DNA of 43,259 nucleotides. Source: Sphingomonas sp. (GTDB lineage Bacteria > Pseudomonadota > Alphaproteobacteria > Sphingomonadales > Sphingomonadaceae). The DNA is taken from the NCBI RefSeq assembly GCF_026460985.1, contig NZ_JAPKNM010000099.1, positions 1-43,259 on the forward strand. Reading direction: 5' to 3'. Each line of letters opens with the position of its first letter. The first letter of the stretch is position 1. The notes below the pieces were generated by a model. That model was not told the DNA's origin, searched no databases, and saw nothing but the letters and a program-made list of their open reading frames with translations. Shown here piece by piece: positions 1 through 7,752 of the stretch. Position numbers and translations under genes: made by a program.

Positions 1-2864
1 CGCAGGAGGAAACCGGGGAGGACGCGATCGTCGTCACCGGCCGGCGCGCCGCTTTGCAGTCGGCGGACGATCGGAAGCGCAATGCCGAGACGATCATCGA
101 CTCGGTCGTCGCCGACGACGCCGGCAAGCTTCCCGACAATTCGATCACCGAAGTGCTGCAGCGCGTGTCGGGCGTCACCATCGTCCGCTTCGCGGCGCTC
201 AACGATCCCGATCACTATTCGGTGGAAGGCACGGGCATCCAGGTTCGCGGTCTCACCGGCGTGGCGTCGCGCCTCAACGGCCGCGAGATCTTCAGTGCCA
301 ATAACGGTCGCGCGCTCCAGTTCGCCGACGTCACGCCCGAGCTGATGGCGGCGGTCGACGTGTACAAGGCCTCGACGGCCGATCTGATCGAAGGCGGCAC
401 CGGCGGCCAGATCGACCTGCGCACCAAGGTGCCGTTCGATTATTCGGGCGGCTTCCACATCGCCGCGACCGGCGATCTCAGCATGGGCGACCTTGCGCGG
501 AAGGCGGATTTCTCAGGCTCGGTCCTCGTGACCAATCGCTGGTCGACCCCGATCGGCGACATCGGCATCCTGGCCGACTACGCCTATAGCCGGCTCAGCT
601 CGACCTCGCACTTCTTCCGCGTCGAGCCCTATTTCAAGACCCGCATCAGCGGCACCGACTATTACGTCCCCGGCGGCTACACCTTCGGCGAGGAGCAGTT
701 CCAGCGGACGCGCACCGGCATATACGGCGCCGTCCAGTGGGAGCCCACGCCCGACCTCACCCTGACCGGCACCTTCTTCCAGTCGCGGTACAAGAACCGG
801 TCGGGCGACTGGGGTTCGTTCGTCGCGTCGCAGAACCTTTCGGTGAACCCGGCGAACAGCCAGTTCGACGAGAACAACATCCTGATCTCGTCGCCGTCCT
901 TCTTCAATCGCGACCCCGTCACCTTCCTGCCGGGCGGGCCGATCAACACCGGCGGCAACAAGGGCGCCTATGCCAGCAACACGCGCACGCGCGATTACTC
1001 GCTGAGCTTCAACTGGTCGCCATCGGACAGCCCGCTGTCGGTCAAGGGCGCGATCCAGCGCGTCGAATCGTCGCAGATCTATACGCGTCTCGACGTGTTC
1101 CGCGACGTGGCGTTCCCGTCGGGCTTCGGCATGGACCTGAGCGGCGACCTGCCCGTGGTCAGCGTGCCCGCGGGTACGCAGGCGGCCTTCCTCGATCCGG
1201 CGAACTATTTCTGGACGGCGACGATGCCGCACGACGAGGACAATAAGGGCCGCCTCGATTCGGCGAACGTCGATCTCGAATACAAGTTCGACGACAGCTT
1301 CTTCCGCTCGATCAAGGCCGGCGCGCGCTATGCCGAGCGGACCGAGCGCGATCTCGCCAACGGCTATAACTGGTCGGCTTTGGGCCGCGGCTGGAACGGC
1401 GATCCGCAGATGACCTATGCCAACGCCGCTCCCGGCGACGTCGAGCTGCACGTCTTCAAGAATTTCTTCCATGGCCAGGCGGCGCTTCCGGCGAACCTGA
1501 TGTTCGCCACCGACGATCTGGTCCGCCAGTTCGACCGGAACCTGCTCCACTCGGCGCCGCCCGCGGGCTTCTGCACCGGCCGCGAGTTCAACTGCTCGGC
1601 CTCGGGTCCGCTGCAGAACTCGACCTATGGCGGTGCCGGCATTCGCCCGGTCGGCTTCGTCCTGCCCGGCGACCGGACCGACAACAAGACCAGGAACCTG
1701 GCCGGCTATGTGCTCGCGCGCTTCGGCTCGACCGAGCCCGGCGGGATCTCGGGCAATGTCGGCGTCCGCGTGGTGAATATCCGCAACGAGGGCAGCGGCT
1801 ATATCCAGCAGAACGCCGCGACCTTCATCCGCAATGGCCAGACGCAGTCGCTGGGCGCGCAGACGATCCCGCGCGGCGGCAAGACCAACTTCACCTACGC
1901 CCTGCCGTCGATCAATCTGGAATACGCGCCGAGCGCGGATACCAAGCTCCGCGCGAGCTACAACATCACGCTCGACCTGCCGACCTTCCAGGCGCTGCGC
2001 GCCTCGGGCTCGATCGGCGTGGCGACGACCGCCAATCCGGCGGGCGGCAACGCGCCGGGCCTCTTCACCAACTTCACCGCGGAAACGGGCAACCCGCTGC
2101 TCAAGCCGACGCTGTCGAACAATTTCGATCTGTCGTTCGAATGGTATCCGGGGGCAGGCACCACCTTCCACCTGGCGCCCTTCTACAAGCGGCTCACCAA
2201 CCTGCCGATCTTCTCGCTGACGACGCGCGACGTGACGGTGGTCTTCACGAACGGCACCAGCGAGAACGTCACTGCCACCGCGACGGACTATATGAACTCG
2301 ACCGAGGCGGCGACGGTGAAGGGCTTCGAGGTCGGCGGTCGCATCTTCTTCGACATGCTGCCCGGCGTGCTCAGCGGCCTGGGGTTCGAGGGCAACTACA
2401 CCTTCATCGACAGCGATAACCCGGGCGATCTGTATCGCGACATCAACGGCGTGATAAAGAACGACGCGCCGCTCGTGGGCCTCTCGAAGCACAATTTCAA
2501 TGCGACCCTGCTGTACGAGCGCAAGGCGGTGTCGGCACGGGTCGCCTATTCGTGGCGCTCGCGCTACCTGCAGTCGACCAACAGCAACGGCACCAATCCG
2601 ACCTATAGCTTCTACACCGCCGCCAACGTGAACAACGGAGGCATCCAGATCGCATTGCCGGTCTATGGCGGGGCCTATGGCCAGCTGGAAGCGGGCGTGC
2701 GTTTCAAGGTCACCGAGAACTTCTCCTGGGGGATCCAGGGGACCAACCTGCTCAACTCGATGCAGCGCACGATGATGGGCGGCTATCCGGGCGGCAGGCT
2801 TCTCGGCCGCAGCTGGTTCCAGACCGACAGGCGTATCAGCACCGGCATCAATCTGGCATTCTGA
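1..2864 (+). CDS. TonB-dependent receptor, 5' end cut off by the window
   Basis: Outer-membrane receptor that takes up a bulky ligand using energy from TonB. The reading frame is open from base 3, and the TTG at 54 is internal, so the true start and signal peptide lie outside the window. A TonB box (DAIVVTG, bases 21-41) precedes a plug domain (LPDNSITEVLQRVSGV and RGLTGVASRLNGRE), followed by a long beta-barrel ending in a terminal Phe (GINLAF), as outer-membrane proteins usually do. More than 950 residues are visible, typical of the large receptors that sphingomonads and Caulobacter use for oligosaccharides and other substrates. The downstream halogenases and glycoside hydrolases suggest a plant-derived oligosaccharide as ligand. 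That is inference, because nothing in the barrel identifies the ligand. A strong intrinsic terminator follows the stop codon. Confidence 0.95.
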   Translation, partial: QEETGEDAIVVTGRRAALQSADDRKRNAETIIDSVVADDAGKLPDNSITEVLQRVSGVTIVRFAALNDPDHYSVEGTGIQVRGLTGVASRLNGREIFSANNGRALQFADVTPELMAAVDVYKASTADLIEGGTGGQIDLRTKVPFDYSGGFHIAATGDLSMGDLARKADFSGSVLVTNRWSTPIGDIGILADYAYSRLSSTSHFFRVEPYFKTRISGTDYYVPGGYTFGEEQFQRTRTGIYGAVQWEPTPDLTLTGTFFQSRYKNRSGDWGSFVASQNLSVNPANSQFDENNILISSPSFFNRDPVTFLPGGPINTGGNKGAYASNTRTRDYSLSFNWSPSDSPLSVKGAIQRVESSQIYTRLDVFRDVAFPSGFGMDLSGDLPVVSVPAGTQAAFLDPANYFWTATMPHDEDNKGRLDSANVDLEYKFDDSFFRSIKAGARYAERTERDLANGYNWSALGRGWNGDPQMTYANAAPGDVELHVFKNFFHGQAALPANLMFATDDLVRQFDRNLLHSAPPAGFCTGREFNCSASGPLQNSTYGGAGIRPVGFVLPGDRTDNKTRNLAGYVLARFGSTEPGGISGNVGVRVVNIRNEGSGYIQQNAATFIRNGQTQSLGAQTIPRGGKTNFTYALPSINLEYAPSADTKLRASYNITLDLPTFQALRASGSIGVATTANPAGGNAPGLFTNFTAETGNPLLKPTLSNNFDLSFEWYPGAGTTFHLAPFYKRLTNLPIFSLTTRDVTVVFTNGTSENVTATATDYMNSTEAATVKGFEVGGRIFFDMLPGVLSGLGFEGNYTFIDSDNPGDLYRDINGVIKNDAPLVGLSKHNFNATLLYERKAVSARVAYSWRSRYLQSTNSNGTNPTYSFYTAANVNNGGIQIALPVYGGAYGQLEAGVRFKVTENFSWGIQGTNLLNSMQRTMMGGYPGGRLLGRSWFQTDRRISTGINLAF

Positions 2865-2873
2865 CACCCTCCT

Positions 2874-2911
2874 GGTGGCGGGCAGCATCAAGCCCGCCAC
2901 CGCCCTTTTTT
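2874..2911 (+). terminator. Intrinsic terminator after the receptor, 15 nt before the next start codon
   Basis: A perfect 10-bp stem GGTGGCGGGC (2874-2883) / GCCCGCCACC (2892-2901) with an 8-nt loop, followed by GCCC and six T residues (2906-2911). This is a textbook Rho-independent terminator. It stands between the receptor gene and the halogenase at 2927 on the same strand, with no room for a promoter. Leaky read-through (attenuation) is therefore the simplest way the downstream genes could be expressed. Confidence 0.85.
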
Positions 2912-2926
2912 GCTCGGAGTGCGTCG

Positions 2927-4489
2927 ATGGTTTCCGATGGCCGGCGAATCCTGATCGTGGGAGGCGGAACCGCGGGATGGCTCACTGCCGGATATCTCGC
3001 GCGGATGCTCGGCGCCGATCGTCCCGGTGGGGTAACGATCACCCTGGTGGAATCGCACGATATTGGCATTCTCGGCGTCGGCGAGGGCACTTTCCCGACG
3101 ATCCGCAAGACGCTTTCGCGGATCGGGATCGACGAGGCCGAATTGGTCCGCCGTTGCGGCGCCACCTTCAAGCAGGGTGCCAAGTTCGTCCATTGGCGGC
3201 ATGCGCCCGGCGCGCCGGGGCACGATCACTATCTGCACGCTTTTCATGAGACCGACGACCGCGACGGTCCAGAGCTCCTTCCTTACTGGCTGCTCGGCCT
3301 GGCCGGCGACGCCAATTGGGACGAAGTCAACACGCCGCAGAAGCGCGCGGCCGACGCGCACCGCGCGCCCAAATTGCCGAGCCACCCCAACTTTGTCGGG
3401 CCGCTCAACTATGCCTTCCACTTCGATGCGGTGACGCTCGCTGCGCTGCTGCGCGAGCAGGGCATCGCCAATGGCGTGACGCATCTGGTCGACACCGTGC
3501 AGGAAGTGCTGCTCGGCGAGGACGGAGCGATCGCCGGAGTGCGCGGCGCCGAGAGCGGTGTCCTGACGGCGGACCTCTATATCGACTGCACGGGCTTCCG
3601 CGCCGAGCTTATCGGCAAGGCGCTCGGCCAGCCCTGGAAATCCTGCCGCGACGTCCTGTTCTGCGACAGTGCGATCGCGATCCAAGTCCCTTATGAACGG
3701 CCGGATGATCCGATCGCTTCCTACACCATCTCGACCGCCCAGCAGGCGGGATGGATCTGGGACATCGGGCTCGAGGCCCGGCGCGGCATCGGCCATGTCT
3801 ATTCGTCCGCGCATAGCGATGCGGAAGAGGCCGAACGGGTCCTGCGCGCCTATGTCGGTCCCGCCGGCGCGGCGCTGGAGACCCGCAGCTTCCGCTTCGA
3901 CGCCGGATATCGCGAAGTGAACTGGCACAAGAACTGCGTCGCGGTCGGCCTTTCGAGCGGATTCTTCGAACCGCTCGAGGCGACCGGGATCGTCTTCTCC
4001 GAAGTCGCCGCGGGCCTGATCGCCAATCTCTTCCCCTGGGCCGGCGACTTCGAGACCTCGGCGCGCCAGTTCAATGCGAACCTGCGCCGCCGCTACGAGC
4101 GCACGCTCGATTTCATCAAGCTGCATTATTGCCTCAGCGAACGGCGCGACAGCCGGTTCTGGATCGACAATGTCGATCCGGCCTCGGTCCCCGACAGTCT
4201 CAAGGAACTGCTCGACCGCTGGCGGTTCCGCCCGCCCAACGAGATGGACATCGACCGGAACGTGGACATCTTCACCGAATCCAGCTGGCAATATGTGCTG
4301 TATGGAATGGGCTGGAAGACCGACCTGTCGGCCAAGGCAGGCGTTTTCCGGTTCGGCGCGGAGGCCAGGGCCGCGTTCGCAACCATCGAACGCCAGGCGC
4401 AATATGCGGTCCAGCAGCTGCCGTCGAACCGCGAGCTGGTCCGCTTCGCGCAGCGGTCCGGCTTCGGCCCGGGCGCGAACGCCGCATGA
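2927..4489 (+). CDS. Flavin-dependent halogenase (tryptophan-halogenase family), variant motifs
   Basis: 520-residue member of the FADH2-dependent halogenase family (PrnA/RebH fold), which makes HOCl or HOBr at the flavin and passes it down a tunnel to a lysine. The N-terminal FAD motif GGGTAGW (12-18) is intact. Lys82 in TFKQGAKFVHW aligns with the catalytic lysine (K79 of PrnA), and Glu351 in EPLEATG aligns with the conserved glutamate (E346). Two motifs deviate: the family signature WxWxIP reads WIWDIG (276-281), and the Ser after the catalytic Glu is Ala (EPLEA instead of EPLES). The ATG at 2927 is preceded by CGGAG. Its stop overlaps the next start by four bases (ATGA), so the two halogenases are translationally coupled. 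Halogenases of this type recur next to TonB receptors in Xanthomonas, Caulobacter relatives and sphingomonads. Their natural substrate is not settled; free tryptophan need not be it. Confidence 0.9.
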   Translation: MVSDGRRILIVGGGTAGWLTAGYLARMLGADRPGGVTITLVESHDIGILGVGEGTFPTIRKTLSRIGIDEAELVRRCGATFKQGAKFVHWRHAPGAPGHDHYLHAFHETDDRDGPELLPYWLLGLAGDANWDEVNTPQKRAADAHRAPKLPSHPNFVGPLNYAFHFDAVTLAALLREQGIANGVTHLVDTVQEVLLGEDGAIAGVRGAESGVLTADLYIDCTGFRAELIGKALGQPWKSCRDVLFCDSAIAIQVPYERPDDPIASYTISTAQQAGWIWDIGLEARRGIGHVYSSAHSDAEEAERVLRAYVGPAGAALETRSFRFDAGYREVNWHKNCVAVGLSSGFFEPLEATGIVFSEVAAGLIANLFPWAGDFETSARQFNANLRRRYERTLDFIKLHYCLSERRDSRFWIDNVDPASVPDSLKELLDRWRFRPPNEMDIDRNVDIFTESSWQYVLYGMGWKTDLSAKAGVFRFGAEARAAFATIERQAQYAVQQLPSNRELVRFAQRSGFGPGANAA

Positions 4490-6027
4490 CGCCCCCGCTT
4501 GGCGAGAAGCCGATCACCAGGCTGGTGATCGTGGGCGGCGGCTCGGCCGGCTGGATGACGGCGGCCGCGGTGTCGCGCTTGGTCGATGCGGGCGTCGCGG
4601 TGACCCTGGTCGAATCGGATGAGATCGGCACCGTCGGGGTGGGCGAGGCGACGATCCCGCCCTTGCTCGATTTCAACGCGGCGCTCGGCATCGACGAGAA
4701 CGAATTCGTCGCCGCGACCCAGGGGACGTTCAAGCTCGGCATCGAATTCGTCGACTGGGGACGGCTGGGGGACAGATACATCCACCCCTTCGGCAAATAT
4801 GGCCGCCCGATGCTGGGCCTCAACTTCCACCAGATCTGGCTGCGCCAGCATCTGCTGGGCAGCGGGGAAGCCGATCCGGGTCCCTTGGGCGACTATGCCA
4901 TCGCCATCGCGGCGGCCCGACGGGGGCGCTTCACCAAGCCCGTGAGCAACCCCGAGGCGGTGTTGTCGGGCCTCGGCTATGCCTATCACTTCGATGCCGG
5001 CCTCTATGCCCGGTTCCTGCGCAAGCATGCGGAAACGCGCGGCGTGGTGCGGGTCGAGGGCAAGATCGGATCCGTCGAGCAGGCGCCGCTCGACGGGCAT
5101 ATCAGCGCGGTCGTCCTGGAGGATGGCCGGCGGATCGAAGGCGATTTCTTCGTCGATTGCAGCGGCTTTCGCGCCTTGCTGCTGGGGCAGGCGCTCGGTG
5201 TCCGTTATCGCAGCTGGCAGCATTGGCTGCCCTGCGACAGCGCCATCGCGGTGCCCAGCGCGACCGTCGCCCCGCCGACGCCCTACACGCGGTCGAGCGC
5301 GGAGCAGGGCGGGTGGCGCTGGCGGATTCCGCTGCAGCATCGCGTCGGCAACGGCCATGTCTTCTCGAGCGTGCACACCGACGACGAGACCGCGCTGCGA
5401 CGGCTGCTCGACGGGCTCGATGCCCCCACGATCGGCGATCCGCGGCTCCTTCGCTTCACCGCAGGGCGGCGCGAGAAGCTCTGGGAGAAGAACTGCGTGG
5501 CGATCGGCCTCGCGGGCGGGTTCATCGAACCGCTCGAATCGACGAGCATCCACTTGATCCAGTCGGGCATCTTCCGCTTGATGGCGCTGTTTCCGGACCG
5601 CGGTTTCAGCCAGGTCGAGATCGACGAGTATAATCACTGGCTCGTCGAGGAATATGAGCACATCCGCGACTTCATCATCCTGCACTATCACGCGACCGAG
5701 CGCAGCGATTCCGACTTCTGGAACCATTGCCGCACGATGGATGTCCCCGACAGCCTCGCCGCGCGGATCGCGCTGTGGCGGGAGAAGGGGCGCATCTTCC
5801 GGGCGCACAATTCGCTGTTCACCGAAGAGAGCTGGATCGCCGTCCTGCTCGGCCAGAACATCGTCCCCCGCGCCGCCGATCCGCTGGTGGCGATGCTGCC
5901 CGTCGGCGAGACCACGCAGTTCATGAACCATATGCGCGAGATCGTCGCGCGCACGGCCGAGGCGATGCCGCGGCACGAGGATTACATCGCGCAGCATTGC
6001 GCCGCGCAGCCGACGACCTCGTCGTGA
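4486..6027 (+). CDS. Second flavin-dependent halogenase (tryptophan-halogenase family), canonical motifs
   Basis: 513-residue flavin-dependent halogenase, a diverged neighbour of the preceding gene. The start is the ATG of the ATGA overlap at 4486; the frame is open further upstream, but that part only shadows the previous gene. The FAD motif GGGSAGW lies at 17-23. Lys83 (TFKLGIEFVDW) and Glu351-Ser352 (EPLESTS) match the catalytic lysine and glutamate of PrnA/RebH. The WxWxIP signature is canonical (WRWRIP, 277-282). This copy therefore keeps every hallmark that the first copy has altered. A flavin reductase to supply FADH2 is expected but is not encoded nearby. The gene is followed after 32 bases by the GH39 gene, whose RBS (GAAAGAGGA) sits in that gap. 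Substrate unknown; indole-like or aromatic plant compounds are possible. Confidence 0.92.
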   Translation: MTPPLGEKPITRLVIVGGGSAGWMTAAAVSRLVDAGVAVTLVESDEIGTVGVGEATIPPLLDFNAALGIDENEFVAATQGTFKLGIEFVDWGRLGDRYIHPFGKYGRPMLGLNFHQIWLRQHLLGSGEADPGPLGDYAIAIAAARRGRFTKPVSNPEAVLSGLGYAYHFDAGLYARFLRKHAETRGVVRVEGKIGSVEQAPLDGHISAVVLEDGRRIEGDFFVDCSGFRALLLGQALGVRYRSWQHWLPCDSAIAVPSATVAPPTPYTRSSAEQGGWRWRIPLQHRVGNGHVFSSVHTDDETALRRLLDGLDAPTIGDPRLLRFTAGRREKLWEKNCVAIGLAGGFIEPLESTSIHLIQSGIFRLMALFPDRGFSQVEIDEYNHWLVEEYEHIRDFIILHYHATERSDSDFWNHCRTMDVPDSLAARIALWREKGRIFRAHNSLFTEESWIAVLLGQNIVPRAADPLVAMLPVGETTQFMNHMREIVARTAEAMPRHEDYIAQHCAAQPTTSS

Positions 6028-6059
6028 CGAAACCCCATCTGAAAGAGGATATCCCGCCG

Positions 6060-7676
6060 ATGCTCCCGACGCCGCGATCCAATGCGTTCGGCCGCCTGGT
6101 CCGAGCGCTGGCGATCACGCTGGCCACCTTCGCGATGGCGCCGGCCCATGCGCAGGCCCCCGAAGGCGGGCAGGTGCGGGCAATCGATGTCGACCTCTCG
6201 AAGGCCGGCAAGCCCCTCGATCGGTCGTTCAACTTCTCGGTCGGCGCCGATTATCCCGGGACGCTGATCCGGCCGGAAAGTCTCGCACAGCTCAAGACCG
6301 CGACCGACGAGCTCGGCTTCCGCTACATCCGCTTCCACGCGATCTTCCACGACGTGCTGGGCACGGTCCGCGTCGAGAATGGCGAGACCCGCTACGACTG
6401 GAGCAAGATCGACCAATTGTACGACGCCTTCCTCGCCATGGGGCTGAAGCCCTTTGTCGAGCTCGGCTTCACGCCCGAGGCGATGGCATCCTCGCCACAG
6501 ACGATCTTCTTCTGGAAGGGCAATACCTCGCATCCCAAGCCCGAGGCGTGGCGCGCGCTCGTCGACGCCTTCGTCCGGCACCTGATCGCGCGCTACGGGC
6601 AGGACGAGGTGCGCAGCTGGTATTTCGAGGTCTGGAACGAGCCCAATCTCGCCGGCTTCTGGGAGCGCGGCGACCAGAAGGCCTATTTCGACCTCTATGA
6701 GAATTCGGCCCGCGCGATCAAGGCGATCGACCCCAAGCTGCGCGTGGGCGGGCCTTCCACTGCCGGCGCGGCCTGGGTTCCCGAACTGCTCGACTTTGCG
6801 GCGGCTCGCGGCCTGCCCGTGGATTTCGTCACCACGCACACTTATGGCGTCGAGGGCGGCTTCCTCGACGAATATGGCCAGGACGACAACAAGCTCTCGA
6901 CCAATCCCGACGCGGTGACCGGCGACGTGCGGCGGGTTCGCGAGCAGATCGAGCGCACGAAGTTCGCGGGCGTCCCGCTCTACTTCACCGAGTGGAGCAC
7001 GAGCTACAACCCGCGCGATCCGATCCACGATTCCTACATCAGCGCTGCCTATATCCTGGGCAAGCTGAAGGCGACGCGGGCCTTCGCGCAGGGCATGAGC
7101 TACTGGACCTATAGCGACCTGTTCGAGGAGGCCGGACCGCCGCCGACGCCCTTCCATGGCGGATTCGGCCTGATCAACCGCGAAGGCATCCGCAAGTCGG
7201 CCTATTTCACGTACAAATATCTCAACATGCTGCGCGGCAACGAAGTCCCTTCGGCCGACGACCAGGCACTGGCCGCCACCGCCGACGGACGCACCGGTGT
7301 GCTCCTGTGGCAGTGGCAGCAGCCGGAGCAGAAGCTCAGCAACCGTCCCTTCTTCACCAAGGTGCTTCCGGCCCAGCCGGCGGCGCCCGCCGAGATCCGT
7401 TTCTCGGGCCTTCGGCGCGGCAATTATCGCGTGACGGTGCGCCGCACCGGTTTCCGGGCGAACGACGCCTATACGCGCTATCTCGAGATGGGCTCGCCCA
7501 AGTCGCTGAGCGCGGCGCAGCTGGAGGAGCTCCAGCGGCTCACCCGCGACCTGCCCGAGAAGAGCGTGACCGCGCGCGTCGGCGCCGATGGCCGCTATAC
7601 GCTCCGGATTCCGATGCGTAGCAACGACGTCGTCATTACCCTGCTCGAGCCCGTCGGGCGCACAGGAAGGAAATAG
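6060..7676 (+). CDS. Exported GH39-family glycoside hydrolase (beta-xylosidase-like)
   Basis: 538-residue retaining glycosidase of clan GH-A, most like family 39 beta-xylosidases, which release xylose from the non-reducing ends of xylo-oligosaccharides. The start at 6060 follows AAGAGGA and gives a Sec signal peptide (hydrophobic stretch LAITLATFAMAPAHAQA, cut near residue 32), so the enzyme should be periplasmic or secreted. Glu194 in WNEPN is the expected acid/base, and Glu311 in YFTEWS the expected nucleophile. A C-terminal beta-rich region with a long charged linker completes the usual length. It lies between the halogenases and a GH43 gene, consistent with one xylan or xyloglucan locus. 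Some GH39 enzymes act on other sugars (alpha-L-iduronides, arabinosides), so the exact substrate is inferred from the neighbours. Confidence 0.9.
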   Translation: MLPTPRSNAFGRLVRALAITLATFAMAPAHAQAPEGGQVRAIDVDLSKAGKPLDRSFNFSVGADYPGTLIRPESLAQLKTATDELGFRYIRFHAIFHDVLGTVRVENGETRYDWSKIDQLYDAFLAMGLKPFVELGFTPEAMASSPQTIFFWKGNTSHPKPEAWRALVDAFVRHLIARYGQDEVRSWYFEVWNEPNLAGFWERGDQKAYFDLYENSARAIKAIDPKLRVGGPSTAGAAWVPELLDFAAARGLPVDFVTTHTYGVEGGFLDEYGQDDNKLSTNPDAVTGDVRRVREQIERTKFAGVPLYFTEWSTSYNPRDPIHDSYISAAYILGKLKATRAFAQGMSYWTYSDLFEEAGPPPTPFHGGFGLINREGIRKSAYFTYKYLNMLRGNEVPSADDQALAATADGRTGVLLWQWQQPEQKLSNRPFFTKVLPAQPAAPAEIRFSGLRRGNYRVTVRRTGFRANDAYTRYLEMGSPKSLSAAQLEELQRLTRDLPEKSVTARVGADGRYTLRIPMRSNDVVITLLEPVGRTGRK

Positions 7677-7681
7677 GATCG

Positions 7682-7702
7682 CGGCCGGGATCGCGCCGGC
7701 CG
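7682..7702. other. GC-rich hairpin in the GH39-GH43 gap
   Basis: CGGCCGG (7682-7688) / CCGGCCG (7696-7702) with a 7-nt loop, sitting just after the GH39 stop. There is no T-run, so it is not a typical terminator. It could protect mRNA ends or adjust relative expression along the operon. Confidence 0.35.
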
Positions 7703-7752
7703 TCAACTGCCATGCGGGCGCTGCCGGCGCCTGGACGCTGGAGAGAATGCGC

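Noticed and set aside
513..2900. 795-residue minus-strand open frame opposite the first receptor
   Set aside because: Shadow of a real gene in GC-rich DNA: low-complexity Arg/Ala/Gly composition, no family motif, and the plus strand carries a clear receptor.
4129..4485. N-terminal extension of the second halogenase
   Set aside because: Frame is open but runs over the end of the first halogenase; the FAD motif begins near residue 17 when started at the ATGA overlap at 4486, as the family requires.
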